This document shows positions 10,426-21,561 of a DNA stretch of 64,000 nucleotides, in pieces (within the stretch, counting starts at the first letter, position 1; every line of letters begins with the position of its first letter). The notes beneath the pieces are model-generated. The model was not told where the DNA came from and ran no database searches. It worked only from the letters and a program-made list of their open reading frames with translations. Source of the DNA: Litsea cubeba (Eukaryota; Streptophyta; Magnoliopsida; Laurales; Lauraceae); NCBI GenBank assembly GCA_012931725.1, contig CM022948.1, positions 77,076,276 to 77,140,275 on the forward strand, given 5' to 3'. The translations under genes were made by a program, and so were the position numbers.

Positions 10426-11844
10426 TATTTGACTTGACACATTTTTCAAAAAAAGAGAAAAATGAACTAACTCTAGTTAGGATTTTGATTTCTTCTTAGC
10501 AGTAAGATTGCAGCATTCCTCTTTACAACGGAAGCAAAAATCAATAAAGGGTGAAAACCTCACATTGCACAAATAAATAGTAATTGTTGGATTATTTCAA
10601 AGAGTGTTCCTCCACTTACATCTGCTATGGTTCTTCCATAAATTTCTGGACACCCGTTGCCTACTTTATAATAAGTTCTTAAGAACTCTTAGTAAAGTTG
10701 GGTCTAATCTAATGGCAATCATGTCCACAACACACAGACTTATTAGGTACCCGGACAGGGTCCACCACAAACTCAGCTGAACCCAAACCATTCTCATGGG
10801 CCTAACTTGAGCACTCAACCAATTCACATTGGGTTACCCAGATTTGGGCTAAGTTAAGCCAATGGCTGTGACCTAGACCTAATTTTCTATCCCAAAAATC
10901 GAGTCCAGGCCTGGACCTATAAATGATAAAAGTCCCAACCCATCTTTGATTCAAGAGGTCGCGAACAGGTTGTGCGGGTCAATTCGGGTCGTGACCGAGT
11001 GGAATCTGCTACTTGGACCCATGACCCGTAATTGACCCAATATCAAAACGGGTCAACAACTGACAATCCTTTAGTTTTTTCTTAAAATAAGCATATCATT
11101 AAACTTATAACGATGCATCAAGTCTACTATCCTCAATATTATATATAAAAATGTAAAAAAAAAAAAAAAGAGTTGATTTTGATGTATAATTTGCCATATC
11201 AAAAGAAAGCTCATATGCTGGGTCCTAGGTCTACGGGTCGGAACCTTTATGGACTTGGAACTGGACCCATTTATGAATCGGAACCTAAATTGGTTCCATA
11301 CCCAAACCCACCTATAAATTGGAACCTAAAATAAGTTTCAGACTCGGTTTTTTTGCAGGTCGGAACTTTTGGATAATCGTAGAATCGGATACCCATTTGC
11401 AGAGACGATGGGATTAGATTTTGGAAATTGCTATACTGCGTCTGTGGGTTTCGTTTGTATTGTTTTCGTGTGAACTGTGAAGAAGACTGGAAATCCTACT
11501 GGTAATACTATTTTGGCATGCGGGGTAGCCTGGTTTTTCATGCCCAACACCGATTTTGACAGATACCCAGTTCAAAAAATTATTCGCACATTTGCATCGT
11601 TCATTATTCAGCACTTATTATCCATCCAACCATTCAAATGTACATTTACCATCCAACCATGCATCTAGACGATGCCAATCATTTAAGACTTGACTTAAAA
11701 AGATTGTGAGTTATTTAAAGAGTAATGGTAGGGATGCATAGGAGGGATGAGTTCGACTATATTTGAAGGAGGAAATGCCATAGGTTGCAAACATTTGAAT
11801 TTGACCCTTTTTCAAGTCCAAACACCGTACTGTTGCACTCATGC
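10426..11844. other. Intergenic, fragments of repeats, no gene seen
   Basis: About 10905-11050 and 11215-11400 carry repeated GGGTC/GACCC words typical of the ends of plant hAT-type elements, but I could not set boundaries. A poly-A run lies near 11155. No credible coding frame. Confidence 0.4.
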
Positions 11845-11848
11845 ACTT

Positions 11849-12213
11849 ACGGTTGTAAATGGTTTCCGATTTGATTATCCGGAGGCCCCGACCGGTAAAA
11901 AATCAGATTTAGATTTTTATTTAGGTCAAATTAAGTAAATGGGTCCGGGTTCTTTTTTGGGACTCGTGACCTAAATGGGTCTGATTTCGATTCCACATTG
12001 GTTTGGAACTGTGGACTTGGGACCTGACAGATTGACACATTACCTTAATTTTTTATAATCTCTCCTTAAAATTAGATTTTTTTTTCCCATACCATTCTCT
12101 ACCTAGACTTGGACCCGGACCCGGACCCGAACCCAGACCCGCCCCATATATGATTTTGGTTCCAAGTCTGGTCCCACCTTCTCCTTAACCGGAACCGACC
12201 CGTTTACATCCCT
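11849..12213. mobile_element. Probable hAT-type MITE with GGGTCC-rich ends
   Basis: The right end, read inverted, is TAGGGATGTAAACGGGTCGG. The left end near 11849 is TACGGTTGTAAATGG, an imperfect partner. GGACCC hexamers fill both arms, including a short run at 12111-12140. The flanks ATGCACTT and ATGCCACC are only weakly alike, so the target duplication is doubtful. Confidence 0.45.
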
Positions 12214-12348
12214 AATGCCACCTCCGTTGAAGATTGAAACTTCAAGGCGTGCCACCCATTGAAAACTTGAACCAATCAAATATATGCACTCCACTCTTAT
12301 TTTATCACCTTAATAATCTCACAAAGGGACAAGCTCTTATTAAAATAG

Positions 12349-12710
12349 GGAGTTGCTATTGGTATAGGTCCACTTGCTCATTCCACATCCCTTTTTTTCA
12401 AAAGCTCAGCACCCCTATAGGAATACAAACCACCCTTCTCCCTCTCCTTCCCTCTCCATACTCGCTGCCCACCTCTACCCACGCCCTCTTTCATTCTTCT
12501 TGTCTCTCTTGTCTCTCTCCCTCTCCTACTCCCTGCTTGGCGTCCCTCTCCCTCCCCCTCTCCCTGCGGTTCGCGGGGAGACCGCAGGGAGAGGGGAGAC
12601 CGCAGGGAGAGGGGGAGGGAGAGGAGTAGTTTGGAAATTCCCCATAGGGATGCCAAGCTTTTGAAAAAAAAAGGCATGGAGCAAGTGGGAGCTGTGTCAA
12701 TATCAACTCC
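12349..12710. mobile_element. MULE-type MITE with ~100-bp inverted ends
   Basis: The left arm starts GGAGTTGCTATTGG, and the right arm, inverted, starts GGAGTTGATATTGA. Similarity extends about 100 bp per arm through CCACTTGCTC, TTTTTTTCAAAAGCT and CCCTAT. TTAAAATA directly flanks both ends (12340-12347 and 12711-12718). Arms this long with an 8-9-bp duplication fit Mutator-like MITEs. The centre holds CT/GA-rich palindromic sequence (12545-12625) and no gene. Confidence 0.85.
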
Positions 12711-13236
12711 TTAAAATAAGTCTCAAGAATATTATAATGCGAAGGGGAATGATTTCATTTGAAGATTCCAATTTTTAATAGGTGGATCTCATATGAATTC
12801 CACCACTTATTCCAAGGACTTGTGTTGGACCCATATAAGGAGCTATAGTGTGGCTTTATATATACAGTGGTCTTTATTGTTGTCCGTCATCACTAGAAGA
12901 GTGAAACTCAACAGTAGGCCACCTATTAAAAATTCAAAATCAATCAAAAGGTATGCTATCCCTTTGTGATGATGTTGATGTTCCCAAATTTTACACCAAG
13001 GCAATTGGTCCGGCCCTAAGATTAGGCAAAAGTTAATAATGTGATTAATACAATGTTACTGTTAAAGTGACTCCATTTAGAATAAAATTGGAGGGGAGAA
13101 CATCAATTTTGATTGGTCCATATTTTCAATCAACTTTGATTCCTCCCTTAAAAGAAAAAGAAAACAAAACAAAAATAGTAAAACACTCTCGACGGTATTA
13201 GAACTTGGAAAGCATTGATCTAATTCACCTGTTTTG
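12711..13236. other. Intergenic, no gene seen
   Basis: AT-rich sequence without recognisable coding or repeat structure beyond short A-rich runs. Confidence 0.5.
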
Positions 13237-13430
13237 ATAACCCTAATGGGTAGCTCATTTAGCTTAGGACCACGGTTTGCGCTCGAAAATTATAGGTTCA
13301 AAATTGTACTACCACACTGGGGCTACATGAGAATTTATCTTGCTTCCTTTTAGCCCGGAGGGATTAGTCCGGCACAAAAAGTTGAAACCGTCCAATAGCA
13401 AAATAAATAAATAAATAAATGAAAAATAAA
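13237..13430 (+). mobile_element. tRNA-derived SINE with 15-bp target duplication
   Basis: The 5' head has an A-box-like GTAGCTCATTTAGC (about 13250) and a B-box-like GGTTCAAAATTG (about 13293). The body contains CCCGGAGGGATTAGTCCGG, and the 3' end is an (AAAT)n tail. AATTCACCTGTTTTG at 13222-13236 and AATTCACCTATTTTG at 13431-13445 form a target duplication with one mismatch. Related copies lie at 23186-23313 and, inverted, at 33862-34000. The insertion sits about 160 bp before the start codon of the U11/U12-31K gene. Confidence 0.88.
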
Positions 13431-13563
13431 AATTCACCTATTTTGTTTACAAGAAACGGTGAAAAATGTAATTTTGCCTTTCCTGTCTCATTCAAGTTTT
13501 CTTTCATTTCTGTGAATACCATCCGTTACGAATTACGATACAAGCATCGTAACAGCTTTGCTG

Positions 13564-13571
13564 AACCCTAA
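13564..13571 (+). promoter_or_regulatory. Telo-box-like motif AACCCTAA
   Basis: AACCCTAA lies about 20 bp before the start codon at 13592. Such motifs are common near transcription starts of plant housekeeping genes. The function here is inference; no clear TATA box is seen between the SINE and the start codon. Confidence 0.35.
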
Positions 13572-13591
13572 ATCCCCAATCGAAGAAGAAG

Positions 13592-14389
13592 ATGGTTGGA
13601 AAAGGCAGACGGAGAGAAAGAGAAAGCGACAGCGACGAAGACGACACGATCTTCTACCGCTACTCACTTCCTCCTCCATCTTCAACAACAACATCATCAT
13701 CATCTGCTGCAAACACCAAGAGCAGATCCAACGGCAGCGGAGGCCTGGCCCCATCGAAATCGACTGTCTACGTTAGCAATCTGGACTACACCCTCACCAA
13801 CTCCGACATCTACACCATCTTCTCCACCTTCGGCAAGGTCGGCAAGGTCACCATCCTCAAGGACCGCCTCTCCCGCCGCAGCCGCGGCGTCGCCTTCGTC
13901 CTCTTCGTATCCCCCGACGACGCCCGGCGCGCCGTCGCCGAGATGCACGGCAAGCTCCTCAACAAGCGCACCCTTTCCGCCTCCATCGCCGCCGACAACG
14001 GCCGCGCCACCGAATTCATCCGCCGCAGGGTTTACAAGGACAAGTCCCGCTGCTATGAGTGCGGTGAGCCTGGCCACCTCTCCTATGAGTGCCCCAAGAA
14101 CCAGCTCGGCCCCCGGGAGCGTCCCGCCCCCAAGCGGTCGCGCAGGGCGCAGGCTGGTGCCGCAGCCGGAGGCGGTCATGGGGGAGATGGAGATGGAGAT
14201 GAATTGGAAGATGGGGGTGGGGACGCCGCATTTGAAGACGACAATTGGGCGTCTGTGGTCGACCCCAGAGGGGTTGAGGAGAGGCCTGGGATGAGAAGTG
14301 GTGGGTCAGCGATTGCGGATGTGGAAGAGAGGAAGAGGAAGAAGAAATCGAGTTATTTCAGCGATGAGAGCGGTGACGACGATGACTAG
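13592..14389 (+). CDS. SNRNP31: U11/U12 small nuclear ribonucleoprotein 31 kDa protein
   Basis: A 265-residue protein from one uninterrupted exon. After a charged N-terminus (RRRERESDSDEDD) comes an RRM at about residues 58-135 with RNP2 VYVSNL (59-64) and RNP1 RGVAFVLF (98-105). A CCHC zinc knuckle CYECGEPGHLSYEC follows at 154-167, then a basic patch and an acidic C-terminus ending SGDDDD. RRM plus one zinc knuckle in this order is diagnostic of U11/U12-31K (ZCRB1 in animals), a component of the minor spliceosome that helps remove U12-type introns in the nucleus. The start is the first ATG of the frame that precedes the conserved N-terminus. The RRM-coding part is much richer in G/C at third positions than its surroundings. 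Other open frames here are shadows. The gene looks intact. Confidence 0.95.
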   Translation: MVGKGRRRERESDSDEDDTIFYRYSLPPPSSTTTSSSSAANTKSRSNGSGGLAPSKSTVYVSNLDYTLTNSDIYTIFSTFGKVGKVTILKDRLSRRSRGVAFVLFVSPDDARRAVAEMHGKLLNKRTLSASIAADNGRATEFIRRRVYKDKSRCYECGEPGHLSYECPKNQLGPRERPAPKRSRRAQAGAAAGGGHGGDGDGDELEDGGGDAAFEDDNWASVVDPRGVEERPGMRSGGSAIADVEERKRKKKSSYFSDESGDDDD

Positions 14390-15195
14390 ATTTGTCAATG
14401 TCTCTGTCTCTCTCCTTGTGTGAGGAAATAGAAGGTGATCTCTTTCATTGTTTTCCATCTTGTCATATGGTTGAATTGTGGATTGCAATGTATTTGGATG
14501 CCTTGAAATGAGGGAATTGAATTACAATATGTGCATTAATGGAAAATAGGATGGATTTTTGTTTCTTGTTGATGAAATGGTAGAAATTGTTTGGGCTTTG
14601 GTGTATAGTATTCACTTAAATGGGTCTTGTTTCTTGTTGATTAATCTTCTATTTGAGCTAAATCTACATTTCCTTTTGTGAGTTCTAGTTATTTGATTCT
14701 TGTAAGTCTCAACATCAATTTTTTGTATGTGCTTATTGGCTATATGAACTTTAGCTACTTCACTTTTCTTCATTGCTAAATATTCATTACAACAATCTGA
14801 TTATCCATACCGGCTTCTTGAAAAACTGAAACCCATCTGCATTATTTAAAACTGTACAACAAATAGGGCTGTCCAAGCGTTGAATATTGCTACTAGGGCT
14901 CCTGTGATGATGATCTTTACTCATTGTAATCAACATAGTTGACATACAGAAAAATGTCTCTTTGTCCTCCTCCCTTATGGTTGACACCATTGCATGATGC
15001 TCCTCTATTGTTTTTACACTGGTGGGTGGCACCTCAGTGTGTTTGGAAATTGGAGCTTCAATGTGGATGGTGCTGCAAATGGTAAACTAGGCTTTTTTAG
15101 GCATTTGGGGATTTTTCATGATAAATCCAGATTGGTGATGATGGTTTTGTTTGAGTCCAGTGGGAATTAATGACCTAGACAAGGTAAAGACATTT

Positions 15196-15259
15196 GCAAT
15201 GAGGGAACACTGGGTGCTTAAATGATTGCAATGAGGGAACACTGGGTGCTTAAATGATT
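15196..15259 (+). repeat. 32-bp tandem duplication
   Basis: GCAATGAGGGAACACTGGGT and the bases following it are repeated exactly once with a 32-bp period. Confidence 0.9.
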
Positions 15260-16279
15260 CATGGATGCTAGAATCTAATTAATTTAGGTGCAAGTGTGGA
15301 GATTGTTTAACAAATCAAAAGTCAGTTTTTGTGGGAAACAATAAATAAGGGCTTTGTTCTTCTCTTATTTGTCAGAACTACTCAGAAGTATCGATGTGAG
15401 TTGCCATTCCTGGCTCTGATTCCCCTCCCATTTAAGAATCACCTTCCTTTTATGCTTCCCTAGCTAATTTTACTGGTGAATATTCCAAAACAGCTGCATC
15501 TGCACTTGAATTATCTCTCGTCAGGTTTGTGTAACTAGAGTTATTCTGACTTGGAAGAGCCTAACAACATTTTTCATTCTCATTAGCATTTTTTTTACCG
15601 ACTTTTCCATTTTCTATGTGGCTGATTAAATAGCTAGGCTTGTTCCATCATCGTGGGTTGTGGTCTATGGCTCATTCATAATTCATATTTATGTTCCACG
15701 TTTATGCTCTTACATGAAAGCTAACTGGAGGTTACAGTGTTGTCCTTTGGAGTCAGTAAATCTCATTAGTTTGTATGCAGAAACAAGAGCTCTTTTAAGT
15801 TTGCTTCCTGAAGTTCATAATAATTTTAAGCATAATTGGATGATTTTTCACTGTAGTTTAGTATACGGTATACCTAGCTTTTTAATGAGTATTTTTTTTT
15901 TTTCCAATTAGAACTAAACGAAAAGATACATATGGCACAAGTCATGAGAAAACCCCAAGCACTGGGAGTGGAATGTAGTTACATCTATATATTTACCTTG
16001 AAACTACTGTCCATTGAAGTATTCCTTGAATAAAGCCTCTTCCTCATCGTCATCTTTTCACCCTTTTAGTGCTTGGAGAAGATAAAACTTTTTTTGCTCC
16101 CTTTTCATCACAATGGACACTTTAATTACTGCCAGGTTTGCTATTGATGGTTCATCAATATTCAACTTCCAATTACCTGCAGTTGGAATAATCCGCTACT
16201 TATTAAAGTAAACCAACGATAACGATTATAATCTAAATTAGAGTTAGGAAACACTTTACCTAATATTAATTGTAATTAA

Positions 16280-16535
16280 TGATAATGATAATAATTATAA
16301 TGTACTTCTACAGTTTTGAGTTTCTGTTGATGGAAGTTTTGCTTTTAGAATTGAGAGGGAAAGATTAAAAAATAATAAAAAGGAGATGGTCATTAAGATG
16401 GGTTAACCCCCCCACCCCCACCTTCAAAACAACCGACCTCCACCCTCCTCCAGAGGATAATAATTATAATGTTTTCATCTACAGTTTTGAGTTTCTGGTG
16501 CATGGGAGTTTTAGCTTTTAGAGGGAAATTTTAGA
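16280..16535 (+). repeat. Imperfect local duplication, period about 175 bp
   Basis: GATAATAATTATAATG followed by TCTACAGTTTTGAGTTTCTG occurs near 16283-16325 and again near 16455-16500, with further similarity after it (GGAAGTTTTGCTTTTAG against GGGAGTTTTAGCTTTTAG). Confidence 0.75.
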
Positions 16536-16947
16536 AGATAGTTTCTTGTTTTGAAAGAGAAGATAGTTTTGCTTCTAGAAAATGGTGGTACCTAAAGAAA
16601 CTGCTATATATTCCTTCTAAGTCACATGCAGTTTTGTAGGAATGGTTAACATGGATGCTATGCTATTCGTGCGGTCTTGCTATTGAGTGTAGCAGAAAGG
16701 ATGTGGATACACTAGAAGAATTGTAGTTATAAACCTCGGGGAACTATCGTTTGTTGTATGCTATGGAGTCCAGATTTCCTTATCCACTTTTTCAAGGAAT
16801 CATTCTTGACTCACTAGGTTACTTCGCGCCCCAAATCCTAACTTTATCTTATGTTTTTCTATTTTTCTTAACAAATTCCTTCTTGAATTTTCTAAAGAAA
16901 AGGGTGATAGCTGTTGGAATAGTGAGAATTTGTTATTGACATGCATA

Positions 16948-17053
16948 AGTTGTTGTTGTTATTGTTATTGGATTGCAACTCGAACCCACAATCTCAAGGT
17001 TGCAATAGTGAGCACCTTCCACTATGCCACGGGCTCCTCACTAAATAAGTATT
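16948..17053 (-). mobile_element. Short tRNA-derived SINE
   Basis: On the minus strand an A box TGGCATAGTGG (17019-17029) and a B box GGGTTCGAGTTGC (16975-16987) precede an (AAC/AAT)n tail (about 16950-16970). ATGCATA flanks both sides (16941-16947 and 17054-17060). It differs in body and tail from the SINE at 13237. Confidence 0.7.
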
Positions 17054-17975
17054 ATGCATATCAGTTGAAGTTTGTGTGCCCTTGTTTTAAAGGTTAAACA
17101 TCTGGTCTTTTGGTTAAGTGGCAAAGGTAAATACAATGTCCTCATCCATTGTTTTCATTATTGGCTAGCTGCACTGTTAGGCATGAAAAGTTAAAGTCTT
17201 TTAGGGACATCTTTCGCAATGGGAACATGCATTGTTTCTTGCTTTGCTATATTTGGTTCATCATAATCATTGTCATCAAAGCCTTATTCCATTTATTTAG
17301 GGTTACCTTTATGAGTTCTACCTTTTTAATTGATCTTATTCAATGCCATGTTCTCTCTAATCCACAGTTTTCTCTTCCTCTTTCTCATAGTTCCTGGAAC
17401 TTGGCAATATCGAAGCTACTTCTGATATTCCATGTTTATGTCCCATCCATCTCAAACATCATTCCCTGAATTTCTACTCTATTGTAGTCACCTGTAGCTA
17501 AGGTCAAGATCGAAATGATGTTAGATGCATATTATTAGTACTCGATGTCGCCAAATGCGGTAGGCACACCATGGATATGGCAGGTACATGGATTTCACAC
17601 ATAAAATAGCGTCGGATATCATACAACACAATATGTTGCCTGTTTTGAAGTATCCGTGTAACATAGTTGGGCCCAATACATTGACTAGCCTTTCAAAAAA
17701 ATTTCTTTTATTTAATTAAATCCCGTCCAATAGTGGGTGATATTCATACTTCCGTTTATACTGATATTTTGGACCTTGCTTGATTGCCACTATATTTGTT
17801 GTCTAGGAGAGAGCTTCATAATTTCAAACGAACTCTACATGCATGGTTTGAAAGTTTTCAAGGCACCCATCTCTTAATTGAATTGGATAAAACCCACTTG
17901 GTGCATTATTCACCTGCATGCCATCTCGGGCTTTCTAGATCTTTTGGTATATATGATGTCAATATATGCAAGGAT
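17054..17975. other. Intergenic, no gene seen
   Basis: AT-rich DNA with scattered short frames that show no domain or codon pattern. Confidence 0.45.
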
Positions 17976-19625
17976 ATGGAGTACTTCCCTTCAGATTGAA
18001 GAATGAGGTAAGAGTGGAAAGGATTGCTGCTGGTGTCATCCCTAAACTCGACCAACACTATAATTGTGAACTTGGAGTTTCTGCTTTTATGTTTAAATTA
18101 TTATTAGAAATCTTATTTATCACCAGGGGTGGCCCTGGGGACAGCCCACACAGGCGGCCGGCTGGGGCCCTAAAATTTGGCCCAAAATGGGGGCCCCCAA
18201 GTCTAAAACATGTCAATCATGAGCTTGCCCATTTAGTCAATCAGGTTGAGCCGAGCCGAGCTTGGTTTTGGACCAATTTTCTTTGAACAAATCTTCAAGC
18301 TAATAATTTGATCCAAGCCTGGTCCAAATTCAAATTTTATGGCTTGTTTGTATTTGAAAGAAATAAATGATCAACCGCCAGTTTTTTTCACCGATGCAGA
18401 TAGTAGATGGGACTGCGCAGACTAGTGATATAAAACCTATTAGCAGGGTTACTTTCTTTCCTTTTACTCAAACTGCTACACTCTCTAGTCTCCAGTGAAA
18501 GGACGTTTTCTTCACTGGACGCCTTCTTCTCTCCCAGCCTTACTACAAAGATCAACAAATTAGCATCATCTTCTTCTCTCCGGCTCGTGTGGCTTCATCA
18601 CCCATATTCGCATCATCTCCTTCATCTACAACATATCTTGCAGCGAACCCATTGTCAAAGGAACTTTCTTTCTGTTCTTTCCTACTCCCATCTCTGTTTT
18701 CTCTATTCTGAAGAGGATAGGAATAGGATAAGGATAGGAGTCTTCTTTTATTCAAGAGATGATGATGTAAATGATTGGGTGTGATGATCTTTTGAGTAAA
18801 AGATGAAATAGAAAAAACAGAGAGTCATCTCTGCTCGTGGGTTTCTAGAACTTGCTCGTGGGTGGTTTGTGAATCAGCCACTTCCATACTCAAAGGGTTT
18901 AAATCACTTTAGTTATGTTATCTATTGAAAAGTTTTGGTAGAAAAGCTTGATTATGAAGACTTAATTAGTGATTTCGCAGCTAGAAATGCACGAAGACTA
19001 GTAGTTTTTCAGTAGTGCTTAGTTTTTGTAATTGAATTTTGGTGTTAATTGGTTAATGTGAAACACAATTCTGATTCGGTAAGAGTAGGTAAGGAGTTTA
19101 GAATTAATTTTTGATCAAATAATTAAAAAAAATATCTTTTATTTTCTTATCATTTATTGGTAGGTATACGGGTAGTGCCACACTTTATGAACTCGCCTAG
19201 GGCCCCCGAAAACTCAGGGCCGCCCCTGTTTATCACGTTTGGTTTGGATGGTCAAACAATCAGGATTGTATAACAGAAAGATTGATGAAATGAGCAAGAA
19301 TGGAAGGGGTTGGTCCTGGTGTCACACTTAAACTCTGTCCACACAATTTTGAACTTGGAGTTTCCTTTTAGTATTATTATGAATCTTTTCTTGGTACTGT
19401 TTGGATGGTTAAACAATCAGGATTCAGTTACAGCTTCATTGCAAAGATTTTATTCCTTAGGATTGAAGAAATGAGCAATGGATGTGGATGGAAGGGCTTG
19501 GTGTTGATTCCATCCTTAAACTCAATCCACACATGACTTTGAATTTGGGGAGTGTTTTTAGGATTCAGTCCATTAATACGAGTCTTGTTTAGGCATTGTT
19601 GGATGATCAAACAATCAGGATTAGA
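17976..19625 (+). repeat. Degenerate tandem array, unit about 160-200 bp, split by a hAT element
   Basis: Three imperfect units share GATTGAAGAATGAG, TGGTGTCAT, CTTAAACTC, AACTTGGAGTTTC and GGTCAAACAATCAGGATT. Unit 1 runs from about 17980 to 18123 and resumes at 19237-19265; unit 2 is about 19270-19425; unit 3 about 19430-19625. The copies have diverged substantially. No coding function is apparent. Confidence 0.75.
18124..19228. mobile_element. Non-autonomous hAT element with perfect 8-bp target duplications
   Basis: The ends are CAGGGGTGGCCCTGGG and, inverted, CAGGGGCGGCCCTGAG, a CAGGGGYGG terminus typical of plant Tip100-type hAT elements. TTTATCAC is repeated exactly at 18116-18123 and 19229-19236. 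The 1105-bp interior has no transposase. The insertion is inside unit 1 of the tandem array. Confidence 0.93.
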
Positions 19626-21561
19626 TTACCTTTCTTAATATGAAGGGAACAAAAACGGAGCAATGTTTATCTCTCAATATGCTGGTTGGCCAGGGTGAAA
19701 TGTTCTGAATAATCATAATTCTACCCCATAATCAATAAAAAATTTTTATAAAAAAAGTCATTTTTTATTTCATCGTCGTTGAAGCCTTCCCCAATTATCT
19801 TGTCGGTTTTGTGAGTTCTACTTTTCCGCTAACCCTATCCCGAGCTTTGTGTTTCTGTCACTTACCAATCTGACATGTCCCCGCTATTTTCCACTGCTTC
19901 ATACCATGCTTTATTTTTTTTGGCCTCCCTCTTTCCTAGCTCTTGGTAATTGCAACACTTTTTCTTTGTATGAGAGCTGTTCCCAGTCCTCTACATAGAT
20001 CCTCAAACTATCTCAAACCAAATTCCTTAGTTTTTCTCATCTATCAGAGCCACTTATAGATTTCTCTTATGCATTCCTAGTTCTTCCCCTCACTGCTCTC
20101 TGCACATCCATCTTAGATTGTGCATTATTTATTTATTTTTAAATTTATTTCATTTGTTATGTTTCTTGCCAATGGTGATTAGAAGGATGCCTGTGGGTGA
20201 TTCTATCAAGTCAGGGACTCGCTTGCTGGCCGTACTCGCTGGCGGCCACTAGAAATCTCAAGTGAAATCTGGATCGATGAATTTGGTCCACACCTGAAAC
20301 GTTGTTAGTTTGTAAGAATGTTTTGTTCCCAACTTTACAACTATGGTGAATGATATTGCCATGATCTGGTTTTATCAGTTGGACAGTGCTTGTTGATGCA
20401 ACCACAAGGTTCTTGGTTTGAGCTACATGTCCTTGTTCAGAAGGCAAAAAGGATATTCAGGTCTCATACTTTAGAACAATAATAGGACTCTGCATGCTTA
20501 TAGGTAATGATGTTCAGGACCAGGACCCAGTCATTCACTGGGTCGGTTTGACTTGTCGACAAGGGGGCGTACCAGGGTGGCCAAAATGAGGTGTAATGAT
20601 CATATACCAGTCTTCAAAATTCAGACCCGGACCCAATGCCAAACCCCAGACAAGACCGAGCTGAATCCCAGTTGGGTTGGCAGGTAGTGGGTTTGCGGCG
20701 CAGCCCAAGTTGCATCCTAGTGTAAAATGTGCTATATAAGAATATGTAAGATTTATGCCCATTTTATAACATGGGAGAACCTATGCAATTAGTATTTCAA
20801 AATTTCACCCACCTAAATGGTCTCATATACCCTGGTAGAATTTTGAAATTCCAGCCCCTTTGCGAGGATTTGGAAATTTCACAAATTTTGGAGAAAAGAA
20901 TTATCTGAATTCCATTAAAGAAACAGGCCCATAGTATCCATCCAGAATCTTTTCTCTACAAGGCTAATCAAGTAACTCATTTTAATAGATTCATCAGTAT
21001 AAATCTAAACATGGCATTGTTGATTTTTATACAGGGCTTTGGTTTCATTTTAGATTGTTAGTTTGTTGACCATGAAGGAGTTTCACATTCTCATTAGACT
21101 GACATTAGTGAAGGCCCGTTGGGAATGATGTGGCAATCCCAGGTTTGATATTTAGGACTTCTTTTAGGCAGGCCTGGACCTTCTATTTTTAGTTGGAAAA
21201 GATAAATGGGTTGGGCCTAGGTCTAGGTTTGATAGATGTCGAAGTCTGGGCCCATCTAAATCTTAGGTTTGTCTATAACAATCATGGGACCTGTCTTAAA
21301 CTTGGCCTTTTGATTGCTCGTATTGGCATTTAATGACATCAACCCTTAGTTTTTTAGACTGGGTTCAACTTGGCAGGTTGGATTCAGTAGGTATTGCCCC
21401 AACCCAAGTTGAGCCCCAAGTTTATATAGGTAAATCTGAACCTGAACCTTAACTTAACTCTACTCTGACCCAAAAGTGCAAATTCTATACCAGCTCAGGT
21501 CGAGTCGGGTTGAGGTTGTATTCTGCTGGGGGCATCATTCACGGAATTGTGTTGTCGTGGG
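19626..21561. other. Intergenic, repeat fragments, no gene seen
   Basis: About 20510-20710 and 21165-21500 have GGACC/GGGTC-rich sequence like the ends of hAT-type elements; borders are unclear. No credible coding region. Confidence 0.4.

Larger units (their letters stand above)
14390..16947. other. 3' flank of the 31K gene and intergenic DNA, no gene seen
   Basis: The first 150-200 bases are presumably the 3' UTR of the U11/U12-31K gene. No coding region is recognised beyond it. Local duplications occur at 15196-15259 and 16280-16535. Confidence 0.5.

Noticed and set aside
12234..12706. Four overlapping frames rich in Ser/Pro/Arg
   Set aside because: All come from the CT/GA-rich centre and arms of the MITE at 12349-12710.
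13596..14294. Long alternative open frames overlapping the U11/U12-31K gene on both strands
   Set aside because: They are by-products of the GC-rich codon use of the real gene; only the 13592 frame contains the RRM and zinc knuckle.
16948..17053. Functional tRNA gene
   Set aside because: A and B boxes are present, but an acceptor stem cannot be paired; the A-rich tail and flanking duplication indicate a SINE.
18552..18755. Transposase remnant inside the hAT element
   Set aside because: The frame shows no hAT dimerisation or catalytic motif and is low in complexity.
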